A model generated the notes under the pieces. That model was not told the DNA's origin, ran no database searches, and worked only from the letters and a program-made list of their open reading frames with translations. Both the position numbers and the translations under genes were made by a program. Shown piece by piece: positions 9,739 through 18,744 of a stretch of DNA of 64,000 nt (its first letter is position 1; every line of letters starts with the position of its first letter). This stretch comes from Lentilactobacillus sp. Marseille-Q4993 (lineage in GTDB: Bacteria; Bacillota; Bacilli; Lactobacillales; Lactobacillaceae), in assembly GCF_951230165.1 (NCBI RefSeq), contig NZ_CATNVB010000006.1, forward strand, positions 22,097-86,096, given 5' to 3'.

Positions 9739-10689
9739 ATGACAAAATACTATATCGTGGTTAACCCCGCCGCAGGGGGAGGAAACGTTGAACGGCTATG
9801 GCCAAAAATCAACGACTACCTGACCAATTTGAACGTTGATTTTCAAACTATAACTACGAGCTTCCCGGGTCACGCTACCTCTAAGGTTAAAGGGCTTCTA
9901 ACAGAAATTCATAACAACCAAACTCAGGATATTGTTATTATTGCGGCTGGTGGTGATGGCACCCTTCATGAAGTGGTAGAAGGTTGCTGTCAGTTTTATG
10001 AAAACCACCCTCTACTTACCAAAATACCAGTCACTTTTCTGCCGATTGGATCAGGCAATGATTTTGCCCGGGCAGTTTCCATGCCAACAAATTGGAAGAA
10101 AAGAATCAACCAAATTATCTCAAGCTCCAAGCCAACCTCAATTTTTATTGGCAAATATCGCGATCTAGATTCGGGCAAACTTGGCCACTTTATCAACAAC
10201 TACGGGATTGGATTTGATGCTACCGTGGTTTACACAGCAAATCATTCGCTACTAAAGAAAAATTCCATCCTCGGTAGGTTTAGTTATATTGCCTCGATTT
10301 TGCATGTGCTTAGGACATTTAAAGCAATGCCAATTTTTGTCACCATTGATGATAAACAAACATCCATTCCAAATGGATACCTAGTAACCACCACAAACAT
10401 TCCCTACTTCGGTGGCGGTGTCCGAATCGCACCAAGTGCGTCCATCCGTGATGAAAAACTCGAATTAATTATCGTTGAAAAACCAACATTTTTTCAATTG
10501 TTAAAATTTATCGTGTTATTAATGGCGGGAAAGCACCTAAACTTGAAATTTGTTCATCATTATTCCAAGAAATCGTTTACAATTAGATGTGAAGCAATTC
10601 GTCACGGTCAAATCGACGGTGAAGAGTTAGGAAAACGAAAATACAATATTGAATTTTCAAAGACCCAATATCCATTTATCTTAAACTAG
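9739..10689 (+). CDS. Diacylglycerol kinase family lipid kinase (DagK/YegS-like)
   Basis: A 316-residue soluble lipid kinase of the DAGK catalytic superfamily. NPAAGGG (about 9-15) and GGDGTLHEVVEG (about 74-85) bind nucleotide, and GSGNDFAR follows. DagK in Gram-positive bacteria phosphorylates diacylglycerol released by lipoteichoic acid synthesis, but the substrate here is inferred. A strong CCGGGGGA ribosome site precedes the ATG. The next gene, an ADP-ribosylglycohydrolase, follows after 24 bp in the same direction. Confidence 0.9.
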   Translation: MTKYYIVVNPAAGGGNVERLWPKINDYLTNLNVDFQTITTSFPGHATSKVKGLLTEIHNNQTQDIVIIAAGGDGTLHEVVEGCCQFYENHPLLTKIPVTFLPIGSGNDFARAVSMPTNWKKRINQIISSSKPTSIFIGKYRDLDSGKLGHFINNYGIGFDATVVYTANHSLLKKNSILGRFSYIASILHVLRTFKAMPIFVTIDDKQTSIPNGYLVTTTNIPYFGGGVRIAPSASIRDEKLELIIVEKPTFFQLLKFIVLLMAGKHLNLKFVHHYSKKSFTIRCEAIRHGQIDGEELGKRKYNIEFSKTQYPFILN

Positions 10690-10713
10690 AATTCGACTTA
10701 AGGGGTAAGCTCT

Positions 10714-11673
10714 ATGTTTTCAACCAGTTATCTCCTCTTCCAATCACTAACTGCGGTTGCAATTGGTGACGCACTAGGAGTCCCAATTCAATTTAAAAAG
10801 CGACAATCATTATTCAAAAATCCCGTTAGCAAGATGACTGGCCACGGGGCCTTTGACCTGCCCGCAGGTGTTTGGTCAGATGATACATCCTTGACGGTTG
10901 CGTCCCTCAACAGCCTTACATATGGGTTCAACTTAAACGATCTCATGCTTAGATACTCTAACTGGTACAAATTTGGGCATTACACTCCACTTGGAAAGTC
11001 ATTCGATATTGGCAGAACAACAATGAACGCCATTGAAAAGTTCAACCAAGGAACTCCCCCTGAACTTTGTGGTGGTGAGACAGAAGAGGATAACGGCAAC
11101 GGTGCCCTAATGCGGTTGATGCCCCTATCCTTTTATCTGTTAAACAAATACCCAGATTACTCATTTGATGACACAATTTGCGAGTACGTTGAAAAGTTCA
11201 CCTCAGTTACCCACAGACACAAACGCAGTTTGATTGCCTCCTCCATCCTAACTAATGTCATTATTCGGGTAATAATGAATCCGAATAAGTATGCAATGCT
11301 TCATGCAATTACTGAAGTGCTAGACTATTACGCTGAAAAGCCAGGATACAGTTATGAATTGACCTTCTTTACTGGTTTTGATAAAGCTGACTTTTATCGA
11401 ATACCTAATGAAAAAGTTATCAGTTCTGGATACGTGATAGACACGCTTCAATCCGTATTCTGGTGCCTAATGAACTCCGAGAAGTATGAATCAGCAGTAA
11501 AAAAGGCAATCAACCTTGGTAATGACGCTGACACTATTGGCTCTATCACATCCATGTTAGCTTCTGTTCTCTACGCACCGGTGTCATTCCCATCCGACTG
11601 GTTAACTAACCTTAAAGGTCGTAATGAACTAAAGTGGTCCGTTGCGGCTGCGTTGTTATCAAATAATTTTTAG
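10714..11673 (+). CDS. ADP-ribosylglycohydrolase family protein
   Basis: A 319-residue all-helical hydrolase of the DraG/ARH3 family. The metal-binding motifs are visible: GDALGVP near the N terminus, WSDDTSLT near 50-57, and GNDADTIGS near 270. The Asp residues in these bind two Mg ions. Family members remove ADP-ribose from arginine, serine or other acceptors, or hydrolyse related nucleotides; the target is unknown. It probably shares a transcript with the lipid kinase 24 bp upstream and ends at a strong terminator. No ADP-ribosyltransferase is found in the window. Confidence 0.87.
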   Translation: MFSTSYLLFQSLTAVAIGDALGVPIQFKKRQSLFKNPVSKMTGHGAFDLPAGVWSDDTSLTVASLNSLTYGFNLNDLMLRYSNWYKFGHYTPLGKSFDIGRTTMNAIEKFNQGTPPELCGGETEEDNGNGALMRLMPLSFYLLNKYPDYSFDDTICEYVEKFTSVTHRHKRSLIASSILTNVIIRVIMNPNKYAMLHAITEVLDYYAEKPGYSYELTFFTGFDKADFYRIPNEKVISSGYVIDTLQSVFWCLMNSEKYESAVKKAINLGNDADTIGSITSMLASVLYAPVSFPSDWLTNLKGRNELKWSVAAALLSNNF

Positions 11674-11680
11674 GCTACGA

Positions 11681-11710
11681 AAAAAGCAAGCGAAAAATTC
11701 GCTTGCTTTT
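11681..11710. terminator. Bidirectional terminator
   Basis: A 13-14-bp stem of AAAAAGCAAGCGAA and its complement around a tiny loop, with A and T flanks. It serves the plus-strand glycohydrolase gene and the minus-strand 69-residue gene. Confidence 0.9.
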
Positions 11711-11744
11711 TCTAATTTAAATTTAGTTGCTTTATCTTTCTAAC

Positions 11745-11954
11745 CTAATCTTCTGACGCATTCATAGCTTCAATGATCATAGTCAATTGGCTACATTTGT
11801 TTGTCAGTTCGTGCATTTGATCACCGAACTGCGGCTGAATAACCACGGTTTCGTTAGAGTCGCGAAGATTGTGACTGCCCTCTTTTGCTTTAAGCTGATT
11901 TAACTCAGAGGCTGCCTTCTTGTATTCTTCAAGAATTTCTAACTTGTTACTCAT
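11745..11954 (-). CDS. Small hypothetical protein (69 residues)
   Basis: An acidic, probably helical coiled-coil-like small protein: two Leu-rich helices (about 4-24 and 43-66) are separated by a polar linker. I do not recognise a family. It looks like a real gene because it has AAAAGGAG at good spacing from ATG 11954, its own promoter upstream (TTCACA, 17 bp, TATATT) and a terminator after its stop. Confidence 0.7.
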   Translation of the reverse strand: MSNKLEILEEYKKAASELNQLKAKEGSHNLRDSNETVVIQPQFGDQMHELTNKCSQLTMIIEAMNASED

Positions 11955-11993
11955 AGCTATAAACTCCTTTTAATTGAACTAATCTACAAATCG

Positions 11994-12022
11994 AATATAA
12001 CACCATAATGGTACTTTGTGAA
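11994..12022 (-). promoter_or_regulatory. Promoter of the 69-residue gene, with an operator-like palindrome
   Basis: On the minus strand TTCACA (12017-12022) and TATATT (11994-11999) are separated by exactly 17 bp. The spacer contains a perfect 11-bp palindrome, ACCATAATGGT (12002-12012), placed where a repressor would block polymerase. Confidence 0.5.
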
Positions 12023-12101
12023 CCTAAATTTTGGACGCCATTTATGTCAACGCAAGAATATTACCAGAAAAGAAATGATAAAGCAATCTCATTTTGAAAA
12101 T

Positions 12102-13019
12102 TTATTTGTAAGCTTTATTGATCTCATCTTTAGTAGGAATCGATGGTAACGCTCCCGGTCTTTGAACAGTAATGGATGAAGCCTTTTGAGCATAAATAAG
12201 TGCCTCTTTAACATTGGCCAACTCTTTATCCACCTGAGAACTAAATGCACCTATAAAGGTATCTCCCGCGGCAGTTGTATCCACTGCTTTAACTTTAAAG
12301 GCTTTTACAAATCCACTATCGCTCTTTGTGTGATAGTAGGCACCTTTACTGCCAACAGTAATAATTACGTTATCAATTCCCATTTCGGAGAACTTCTCAG
12401 CATTCTTGTCCATCGAGTCAGTATCAACAACTTGAATCCCAGTCAAACTAGCACTTTCTGTTTCGTTTGGGACAATTAGATCAGTAACTTCAAGGAGACC
12501 ATCAATAATCGTTTGGGCCGGTGCGGGGTTCAAGACAGTTGTAACTCCATTTTGCTTAGCAATCTCAAACGCATGCTTAGTTACCTCTTGTGGGGTTTCA
12601 AATTGAGAAATTAAAATATCTGCCCCTTTAATCAAGTCTGCTGCTTTATCAACAGTTGTATTAGTCATTGCTTGATTAGCGCCACCATAAACCATAATAC
12701 AATTTTGACCATGCTCATCAAGAAGAATTACAGCTGATCCTGTTCCCTCAGCGGAGGCAATCTCTATATGATCAATATTAACCTTGTTCCCGGCAAGTGA
12801 ATCCTTCATAAATTCGCCCAAATTATCATTGCCGACGTTACCGATAAAACTAGTTTCAGCTCCAGACCGAACTGCCGCGACAGCTTGATTTGCTCCCTTA
12901 CCACCAGCTGAATTTGTCTTACTATGAGCACTGATTGTTTCCCCTGGCTTTGGCATTTCAGCAATATGCAACGTTGTATCAACGTTTAAGCTTCCCAAAA
13001 CTACTACTTTATTTGTCAT
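12102..13019 (-). CDS. rbsK: Ribokinase
   Basis: A 305-residue PfkB-family sugar kinase, forming ribose 5-phosphate from ribose and ATP. GSLNVDTTL and GGKGANQA near the N terminus bind the sugar, and DTTAAGDTFIGAF near residue 245 holds the catalytic base and anion hole. The Gly-Gly-Lys-Gly signature supports ribokinase over fructokinase. No ribose transporter or rbsD is adjacent. It is downstream of a LacI-type regulator and has its own promoter resembling that regulator's promoter. Confidence 0.93.
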   Translation of the reverse strand: MTNKVVVLGSLNVDTTLHIAEMPKPGETISAHSKTNSAGGKGANQAVAAVRSGAETSFIGNVGNDNLGEFMKDSLAGNKVNIDHIEIASAEGTGSAVILLDEHGQNCIMVYGGANQAMTNTTVDKAADLIKGADILISQFETPQEVTKHAFEIAKQNGVTTVLNPAPAQTIIDGLLEVTDLIVPNETESASLTGIQVVDTDSMDKNAEKFSEMGIDNVIITVGSKGAYYHTKSDSGFVKAFKVKAVDTTAAGDTFIGAFSSQVDKELANVKEALIYAQKASSITVQRPGALPSIPTKDEINKAYK

Positions 13020-13075
13020 ATCAAATCTCCTCTTTTGAAATGAGAATTTCGTTGGTTAAAACATTTTACTAACAA

Positions 13076-13101
13076 GATTCTACCAAATTTAAACCGTTAT
13101 A
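13076..13101 (-). promoter_or_regulatory. rbsK promoter with putative LacI-family operator
   Basis: On the minus strand TTTGGTAGAATC gives an extended -10 (TGGTAGAAT). Immediately upstream is AACGGTTT, the CG-centred form typical of LacI-family operators. Nearly the same arrangement occurs in front of the regulator gene (14153-14177). Confidence 0.5.
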
Positions 13102-13108
13102 ACAATAA

Positions 13109-14119
13109 TTATTCAGTGATTTTTTTAACGCTATCTCTAACTTCCAGGTGAATCGAAAGCGATACTCGCTGTTTTGGGGTATCACGATTTTCAATTCGGT
13201 CGATTAATAATTTTGCAGCCGTTTCCCCCATCTCAAATGCTGGTTGATGGACAGTTGTTAATTTAGGAGTAAAGTATTCAGCCAAATCAATATCATCATA
13301 ACCAACAACTGAGATATCATCAGGAATTGAAATCCCCTTTTCGGCAAATGCCCGGTACAGCCCAAAGGCGACCTCATCATTGATAGCAAATACCGCCGTT
13401 GTCTTAGTTTTGAGGACAGAGTCGGCAGCTTCGTATCCTCCCATTTTAGTTAAATCTGCAGAAATAACGTGAGATGGTTCAATTTTGTGGCCAGCTGCGT
13501 CAAAAGCGTCTAGAAAGCCCTGTAGCCGTTCTTCCAAGTTAGTTGTGGGTTTGTTAGCTTTCACAACTGATACGTCTGTATGGCCATTTTTTAGCAAGTG
13601 ATCGGCTAATAACTTACCACCATCATAATTATGAACCTCAACTTGATCCCCATCTTTAACCGGAGCTTGGTCAATTAATAAATAAGAAATTTCATTCTGT
13701 GAGAGAATATGATCAATTTCGTTTAAATCAGACACGGCAGAAGCAATAATCAGACCATCAGCGGCCCGCCGGATTGATTCAAACAAATACCGAGTTTCTT
13801 GTTTCTCACTATCATTTGATCCAAACACTAACGGTACATAGTCTCTTTCGAGGGCAGCGCTTTCAATTCCTCGTAAAAATCTTGAGAAGAACGGGTTATT
13901 AATATTGGGAACGATAATCCCTAACGTTCTCCCAGAACGTCTAATTAAACTTTGCGCATTAAAATCAGGAACATATCCCATTTCTTTTTGCAGTTCATGA
14001 ACTTTCTCGACAGTTTTTTTACTGAACCGATCGCCTTTACCATTAAGAATTTGTGAAACAGTGGTAACAGACACCTCAGCTCTTTTAGCTAAATCGTTAA
14101 TTGTAACTTTCTTTTTCAT
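13109..14119 (-). CDS. rbsR: LacI-family transcriptional regulator (probable ribose repressor)
   Basis: A 336-residue repressor. The N-terminal helix-turn-helix and hinge (TINDLAKRAEVSVTTVSQILNG, then QSLIRR) is classic LacI, followed by a periplasmic-binding-protein-like sensor domain ending near RVSLSIHLEVRDSV. Adjacent rbsK suggests ribose control, so RbsR is an inferred name. Its own extended -10 promoter carries an operator-like element like that of rbsK, consistent with autoregulation. Confidence 0.88.
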   Translation of the reverse strand: MKKKVTINDLAKRAEVSVTTVSQILNGKGDRFSKKTVEKVHELQKEMGYVPDFNAQSLIRRSGRTLGIIVPNINNPFFSRFLRGIESAALERDYVPLVFGSNDSEKQETRYLFESIRRAADGLIIASAVSDLNEIDHILSQNEISYLLIDQAPVKDGDQVEVHNYDGGKLLADHLLKNGHTDVSVVKANKPTTNLEERLQGFLDAFDAAGHKIEPSHVISADLTKMGGYEAADSVLKTKTTAVFAINDEVAFGLYRAFAEKGISIPDDISVVGYDDIDLAEYFTPKLTTVHQPAFEMGETAAKLLIDRIENRDTPKQRVSLSIHLEVRDSVKKITE

Positions 14120-14152
14120 AGCCTTTCTCCCATCAATTCATCCTTATAGTTT

Positions 14153-14177
14153 GATTATACCAAATAAAAGCGTTAAA
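14153..14177 (-). promoter_or_regulatory. rbsR promoter with putative LacI-family operator
   Basis: On the minus strand TTTGGTATAATC (extended -10, perfect TATAAT) is preceded by AACGCTTT. It partly overlaps the terminator hairpin of the upstream aldo/keto reductase gene. Confidence 0.5.
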
Positions 14178-14205
14178 CGGGGTAAATCCGTTTAACGCTT
14201 TTAAT
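14164..14205 (-). terminator. Terminator of the prs-aldo/keto reductase transcript
   Basis: AAAAGCGTTAAACGG and its complement form a 15-bp stem around a 7-nt loop, followed by TTTTATTT on the minus strand. It begins shortly after the reductase stop at 14215. Confidence 0.8.
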
Positions 14206-14214
14206 GTAAGGGAA

Positions 14215-15210
14215 CTAACCCTTAATAATTGAATCGATTTTAGTTAATTCATCGGCTGTAAATTTGGTGTTTTTCAAAGCCTCAAGGTTACTCATCAAAT
14301 GGTCAACCTTTGATGCTCCAGTTACAACACTGGCAACAACATCATCATGAAGAAGCCAAGCAAGACTCATTTGAGCAAGTGACTGGTTCCGATTTGCAGC
14401 AATATCGTTAAGCTCATTAAGTTTCTTAACGAGGGCATCCTTGCCGTTCTTGAACATAAAATCATTGCTCCAGTGAACTTTGATGTCATCTTCCATACCA
14501 CCGAGGTATTTATCCGTTAATAATCCTTCGGCAAGTGGACCATATGCAACCAGTGCCTTATTATTATCTCTCAATGTGTCGAGCAGTCCATCATCCTCGA
14601 TGGTCCTGTTCAACATATTATAAGAGGCTTGGTTAACTACAAATGGTGTGTGCATTTCTTTGAAGTATTTAGTGATTTCAGCGGTTTGCTTACTATCGTA
14701 GTTAGATATCCCAACGTACAGTGCTTTGCCTGACCTAACAATATCATTCAGGGCATCGGCAGTTTCTTCAAGGTTGGTATTGGGATCAAAACGGTGGCTA
14801 TAGAAAATATCAACGTAATCCAATCCCATCCGTTCCAAACTTCCATCAATCGCATTGATCAACGTTTTTCTTGATGAGAAGTTACCATAAGGTCCAAGCC
14901 ACATGTTAAAGCCGGCTTTAGTCGTGATAACAAGTTCATCCCGGTATGGCTTTAAATCTTCTCGGTAAACGTTACCGAACATTCTCTCAGCAGCACCAGA
15001 ACCAGGGCCATAGTTATAAGCCAAATCAAAACTAAAGATTCCTTCATCAAAAGCTTTTAGGATTACCTTCTCGCTATCTCCAAAATTAGCTGTATCCCCG
15101 AAGCTGTGCCACAATCCAAACGAAACTGCTGGTAATTCAAGCCCCGAATCACCGGCTCTTCTTACAAATGCGTTATCATAACGATTTTCATTAGCACGAT
15201 AGCTATACAT
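14215..15210 (-). CDS. Aldo/keto reductase (YghZ/Kv-beta type)
   Basis: A 331-residue NADPH-dependent TIM-barrel oxidoreductase. The catalytic tetrad is visible: Asp and Tyr in FDLAYNYGPG, Lys in TTKAGF and His in FYSHRFD. The N-terminal NENRYD...GLELPAVSFG and YGPGSGAAE segments resemble the YghZ group, which reduces glyceraldehyde 3-phosphate and methylglyoxal. ATG 15210 follows GGGGTGA at good distance. It lies 25 bp after prs and may be co-transcribed. Confidence 0.9.
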   Translation of the reverse strand: MYSYRANENRYDNAFVRRAGDSGLELPAVSFGLWHSFGDTANFGDSEKVILKAFDEGIFSFDLAYNYGPGSGAAERMFGNVYREDLKPYRDELVITTKAGFNMWLGPYGNFSSRKTLINAIDGSLERMGLDYVDIFYSHRFDPNTNLEETADALNDIVRSGKALYVGISNYDSKQTAEITKYFKEMHTPFVVNQASYNMLNRTIEDDGLLDTLRDNNKALVAYGPLAEGLLTDKYLGGMEDDIKVHWSNDFMFKNGKDALVKKLNELNDIAANRNQSLAQMSLAWLLHDDVVASVVTGASKVDHLMSNLEALKNTKFTADELTKIDSIIKG

Positions 15211-15235
15211 TAATTGTCACCCCATAAATTATTTT

Positions 15236-16195
15236 TTATCTACCGAAAAGCTTACCAACTGATTGCTGGTTGTGAATCAATTTGATGGCCTCGCCAAACA
15301 ACTTATCAACAGATACAATTTCAAGTTTATCAAACTGATTCTTTTCACTAACCTTAATTGAGTCAGTAACAATCACCTTCTCGATTTGCGAATTCTTTAA
15401 CCTAGAAACGGCATCGCCTGAGAAGATTGGGTGCGTCGCCATAGCGAACACCTCGGAGGCGCCAGCTTTCTTAAGAGTTTCTGACGCGATTTCGAGTTTG
15501 ATACCAGTATCGATCAAATCATCAACGACAACTGCTCGTTTGCCCTTAACATCCCCAATTACTGACTCAGGAATAGTATTAGCATCTTCCGGAGAACGAT
15601 TATCAATAATCGCAATTGGTGCGTTTAGCAGTTCAGCAAATGTTCTTGCCCGTGAAACACCGGTATGATCAGGAGAAACCACAACAACATCTTCAGCACC
15701 ATGCTTACTCTCAAAGAAATTTGCCAAAAGACGAGCTGCTCTTAAGTGATCAACAGGAATATCAAAGAAGCCCTGAATTTGATCTGCATGAAGGTCAAGT
15801 GTTACCACTCGATCAACTCCATCCATCTGGAAGAACGTCGCAATCAACTTAGCTGTAATTGGTTCCCGTGAACGAGCTTTTCTGTCTGCCCGTGAATAGC
15901 CATAGTAGGGAATCACAACATTGATTGAGCCGGCCGATGCTCTTCTTAAAGCGTCAACCATGATCAACAATTCCATCAAATTCGTATTAACTGGGTCAGA
16001 AACTGATTGAATAACATAAACTTCGTCACCACGAATACTTTCGTCAACACTAATCTTAATCTCATCGTCACTGAATTTTTTTACTGTGGACTTCCCCAAA
16101 GGAATACCTACTGCTGCGCTGATTTTCTCAGCTAATTCCATGTTGGAATTAAGGGCAAAAATTTTAATATCTGGTTGTGACTTACTGTCCGTCAT
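15236..16195 (-). CDS. prs: Ribose-phosphate pyrophosphokinase, divergent paralogue
   Basis: A 319-residue PRPP synthetase, transferring pyrophosphate from ATP to ribose 5-phosphate. The ATP-side motif KARSREPITAKL and DLHADQIQGFF are conserved. The PRPP loop is unusual: DDLIDTGIKLE in place of the usual DDIIDTAGT type, and SPDHTGVSRAR in place of SPDHGGV. It may be one of two prs genes, as lactobacilli often have. The start is ATG 16195 behind GGAGG; the upstream in-frame TTG at 16207 overlaps that ribosome site. Confidence 0.9.
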   Translation of the reverse strand: MTDSKSQPDIKIFALNSNMELAEKISAAVGIPLGKSTVKKFSDDEIKISVDESIRGDEVYVIQSVSDPVNTNLMELLIMVDALRRASAGSINVVIPYYGYSRADRKARSREPITAKLIATFFQMDGVDRVVTLDLHADQIQGFFDIPVDHLRAARLLANFFESKHGAEDVVVVSPDHTGVSRARTFAELLNAPIAIIDNRSPEDANTIPESVIGDVKGKRAVVVDDLIDTGIKLEIASETLKKAGASEVFAMATHPIFSGDAVSRLKNSQIEKVIVTDSIKVSEKNQFDKLEIVSVDKLFGEAIKLIHNQQSVGKLFGR

Positions 16196-16275
16196 GATGG
16201 CCTCCAAGAGTGTTTGTTTAAAAAAATCATAACATAAAAATTACTACTTTTTCATTAAGAAATCCCCTAAATCTT

Positions 16276-18732
16276 CTAATTCATAAAATCCCCTGGGGTA
16301 ACATCTTCCATCCCAATCATTGGGTCAATCTCATTTCCCAATATTTTTGCCACCGTTAGTACTTTATCATCATTCAGTGATTCTGAATTTGGCTCCTCGG
16401 TGTGTTCATTAATAATCTCAGTATCGTCAGACTCAATTTGAACATTTTCTTCAGTACCGTCATCAATTCCAACGGCTCGTTTGACCTTCTCAATCAATGA
16501 AGTCTGCCGATTAACTGATACGGTCTCAACACACTGTTCAAACGCACTTTGTTCTCCAACTAAAATCAAGAACTTACTTGCTCTGGTAACTGCGGTATAT
16601 AGCAAATTTCGTTGAAGCATCCTACTAAATTGATGAACGATTGGGAGAATTACCATATCAAACTCACTACCTTGAGCCTTATGGATTGAAGTACAGTAGG
16701 CCAATGTAAACTGGTTCCACTCACTCTTTTCATAAGTGACTTCTGTATCCTCAAAATCAACTGTGATTGAAGTCGGTGCGTCTTGCCCCTTTTCCTGCTT
16801 CATTGACACGATTTGACCAATATCACCGTTAAAGACATTTTTTTCAGCATTGTTGATCAGCTGAAGAACTTTATCGCCAATCATGTAGCTGTGGTTTCGA
16901 ATTTCTACTTTCTTTTTGCCGGGAGTATCCTGCCAGACGGTCTGAATTGAGTCGTTTAGATTGTCAATTCCTGCAGGTCCCCTGTACATCGGGGCAAGTA
17001 CCTGAACATCCATTCGGGGGAAATCCTTAGTCTTAGCTCTTTTGACCACTTGATCGACAACTGAGCTCACCTGGGCTGGACTACAAGGGATAAAAGACCG
17101 ATCGGGTTTGTTGACGGTAAAGTCTTCTGGAAGCCGCCCACTGTGAATTTGGTGGGCAAGCGAAATAATCGTTGAATCAGCATCTTGCCGATAAATTCGA
17201 TTTAATTTCATTACTGGTAGTGATTTTGATTCAATCAAATCATGGAAAACTTGGCCTGGGCCAACTGATGGAAGCTGGTCAGCATCCCCAACTAGTACCA
17301 CCTTAATGTGACTAGGAAGCGCCGCTACGAGCATCTTAAACAAATAAGTATCGACCATTGACATTTCATCAATAATCACAAGTGAGCCATCAATATCCTT
17401 GGTGATTGCCGCATCCTCACTATCGTTCTGAGTCAACCCGAGGAGTCGGTGAATCGTACTGGCTGGTAACCCGGTATTTTCGGTCATGTGTTTTGCTGCC
17501 CGCCCAGTTGGGGCTGCAAGCAGGATTGGAAATGGTTTATCTTTGTAAGCATTGATATCAAGGGAAAAATCATTAAGTTCACTAAAAACATTCACGATTC
17601 CGTTGATAATCGTGGTTTTCCCAGTTCCGGGTCCTCCAGTCAAGACAAACAGCGGTGATTTAATAGCCTGCTTTATGGCTGCTTCCTGGGAATCATCGTA
17701 CTCAATGTCAAACTTTCGTTCAACTTTCCTGATTACCTTATCAAGCTGTTCATCATCAACTTCTTCATCTTCGTTGTTTTTTATTAAACGATTGAGATGC
17801 TCAGCAATTTGAACTTCGGCATTGTACAAACCAGTTAGAAAAATTCGGTCCTTTTCACCAATAATTTTTGATTCTTTGGAAAGTTCCACTAGCCCCTGGG
17901 CAATTTTATTAGCGGGAACATCTTCCCCACGCGCACCCAACATCCGCTCTGTTTCCTGTAGCAATGGTTGAGTGGTAGTGTATGTGTCTCCATTGCGGGC
18001 GCAAAGTGTCTGAATACTATAAAGCAAGGCGGCACTGATTCTAACCGCGGCATCTGGGGCGATTCCCTGATCAATTGCAATCGCATCAGCTCGTTTGAAC
18101 CCAATAGATGGAATATCTTCAACCAACCGATAGGGATTCTCGGCAATGATATTCAGAGCGTCATCCCGATATTTCTGGTAAATAACTGAACTTAACTGAT
18201 TTGAAAAACCATAACTATTCAAGCCGATGATAACCTTTTCCAGGTCATCCTTTATTACCAAATTATCGGTAATCGACTGTTTTTGCTTATCGGTCAAGCC
18301 AACTTGGTCAAGAACCGAATGATCATTATCAATCTTTTCAAGGGCATCCGTTCCTAAAACATCAACGATTTTTTCAGCAGTCCTTTCGCCAACCCCAGGA
18401 AACTTGTCTCCCGATAAAAAGTTGACCACTCCCCGCCGAGTCGTCTTCATTACCGTTGAATAATTAGTTGCTTGAAATTGCTTACCGTACCGAGGATGGT
18501 CTATCAATTTACCAACAAAATGGTATGCAGTTTCTTCAATTACATCCCCAAAGCTTCCAGTAACAACGATTTCCGCTTCATCCCAATCAAGATTTGTATT
18601 GGTTATTTCAACTAATAGCACTTTGTAGAAACTATCATCGCTCGCAAAAAAGATGGCTTTTAACCGGCCATCGATAAATTTTTCAGTATTATTGTCGCCA
18701 GCGACATCAAACAAATCAATTGAATCAGCCAA
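16276..18732 (-). CDS. recD2: RecD2-type ATP-dependent DNA helicase
   Basis: An 818-residue superfamily 1B 5'-to-3' helicase of the RecB/RecC-independent RecD2 kind, involved in DNA repair. The N-terminal region holds helix-hairpin-helix repeats (about 95-215: FPGVGERTAEKIVDVLG, IPSIGFKRADAIA). The helicase core begins near 355 with Walker A GGPGTGKTTI, then VIIDEMSMVD and the late motif AYCTSIHKAQGSEFD. An acidic tail of about 60 residues follows. The start is TTG 18732 behind GGGAGA. It forms an operon with the TPR and phosphatase genes. Confidence 0.95.
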   Translation of the reverse strand: MADSIDLFDVAGDNNTEKFIDGRLKAIFFASDDSFYKVLLVEITNTNLDWDEAEIVVTGSFGDVIEETAYHFVGKLIDHPRYGKQFQATNYSTVMKTTRRGVVNFLSGDKFPGVGERTAEKIVDVLGTDALEKIDNDHSVLDQVGLTDKQKQSITDNLVIKDDLEKVIIGLNSYGFSNQLSSVIYQKYRDDALNIIAENPYRLVEDIPSIGFKRADAIAIDQGIAPDAAVRISAALLYSIQTLCARNGDTYTTTQPLLQETERMLGARGEDVPANKIAQGLVELSKESKIIGEKDRIFLTGLYNAEVQIAEHLNRLIKNNEDEEVDDEQLDKVIRKVERKFDIEYDDSQEAAIKQAIKSPLFVLTGGPGTGKTTIINGIVNVFSELNDFSLDINAYKDKPFPILLAAPTGRAAKHMTENTGLPASTIHRLLGLTQNDSEDAAITKDIDGSLVIIDEMSMVDTYLFKMLVAALPSHIKVVLVGDADQLPSVGPGQVFHDLIESKSLPVMKLNRIYRQDADSTIISLAHQIHSGRLPEDFTVNKPDRSFIPCSPAQVSSVVDQVVKRAKTKDFPRMDVQVLAPMYRGPAGIDNLNDSIQTVWQDTPGKKKVEIRNHSYMIGDKVLQLINNAEKNVFNGDIGQIVSMKQEKGQDAPTSITVDFEDTEVTYEKSEWNQFTLAYCTSIHKAQGSEFDMVILPIVHQFSRMLQRNLLYTAVTRASKFLILVGEQSAFEQCVETVSVNRQTSLIEKVKRAVGIDDGTEENVQIESDDTEIINEHTEEPNSESLNDDKVLTVAKILGNEIDPMIGMEDVTPGDFMN

Positions 18733-18744
18733 AACGATTCTCCC

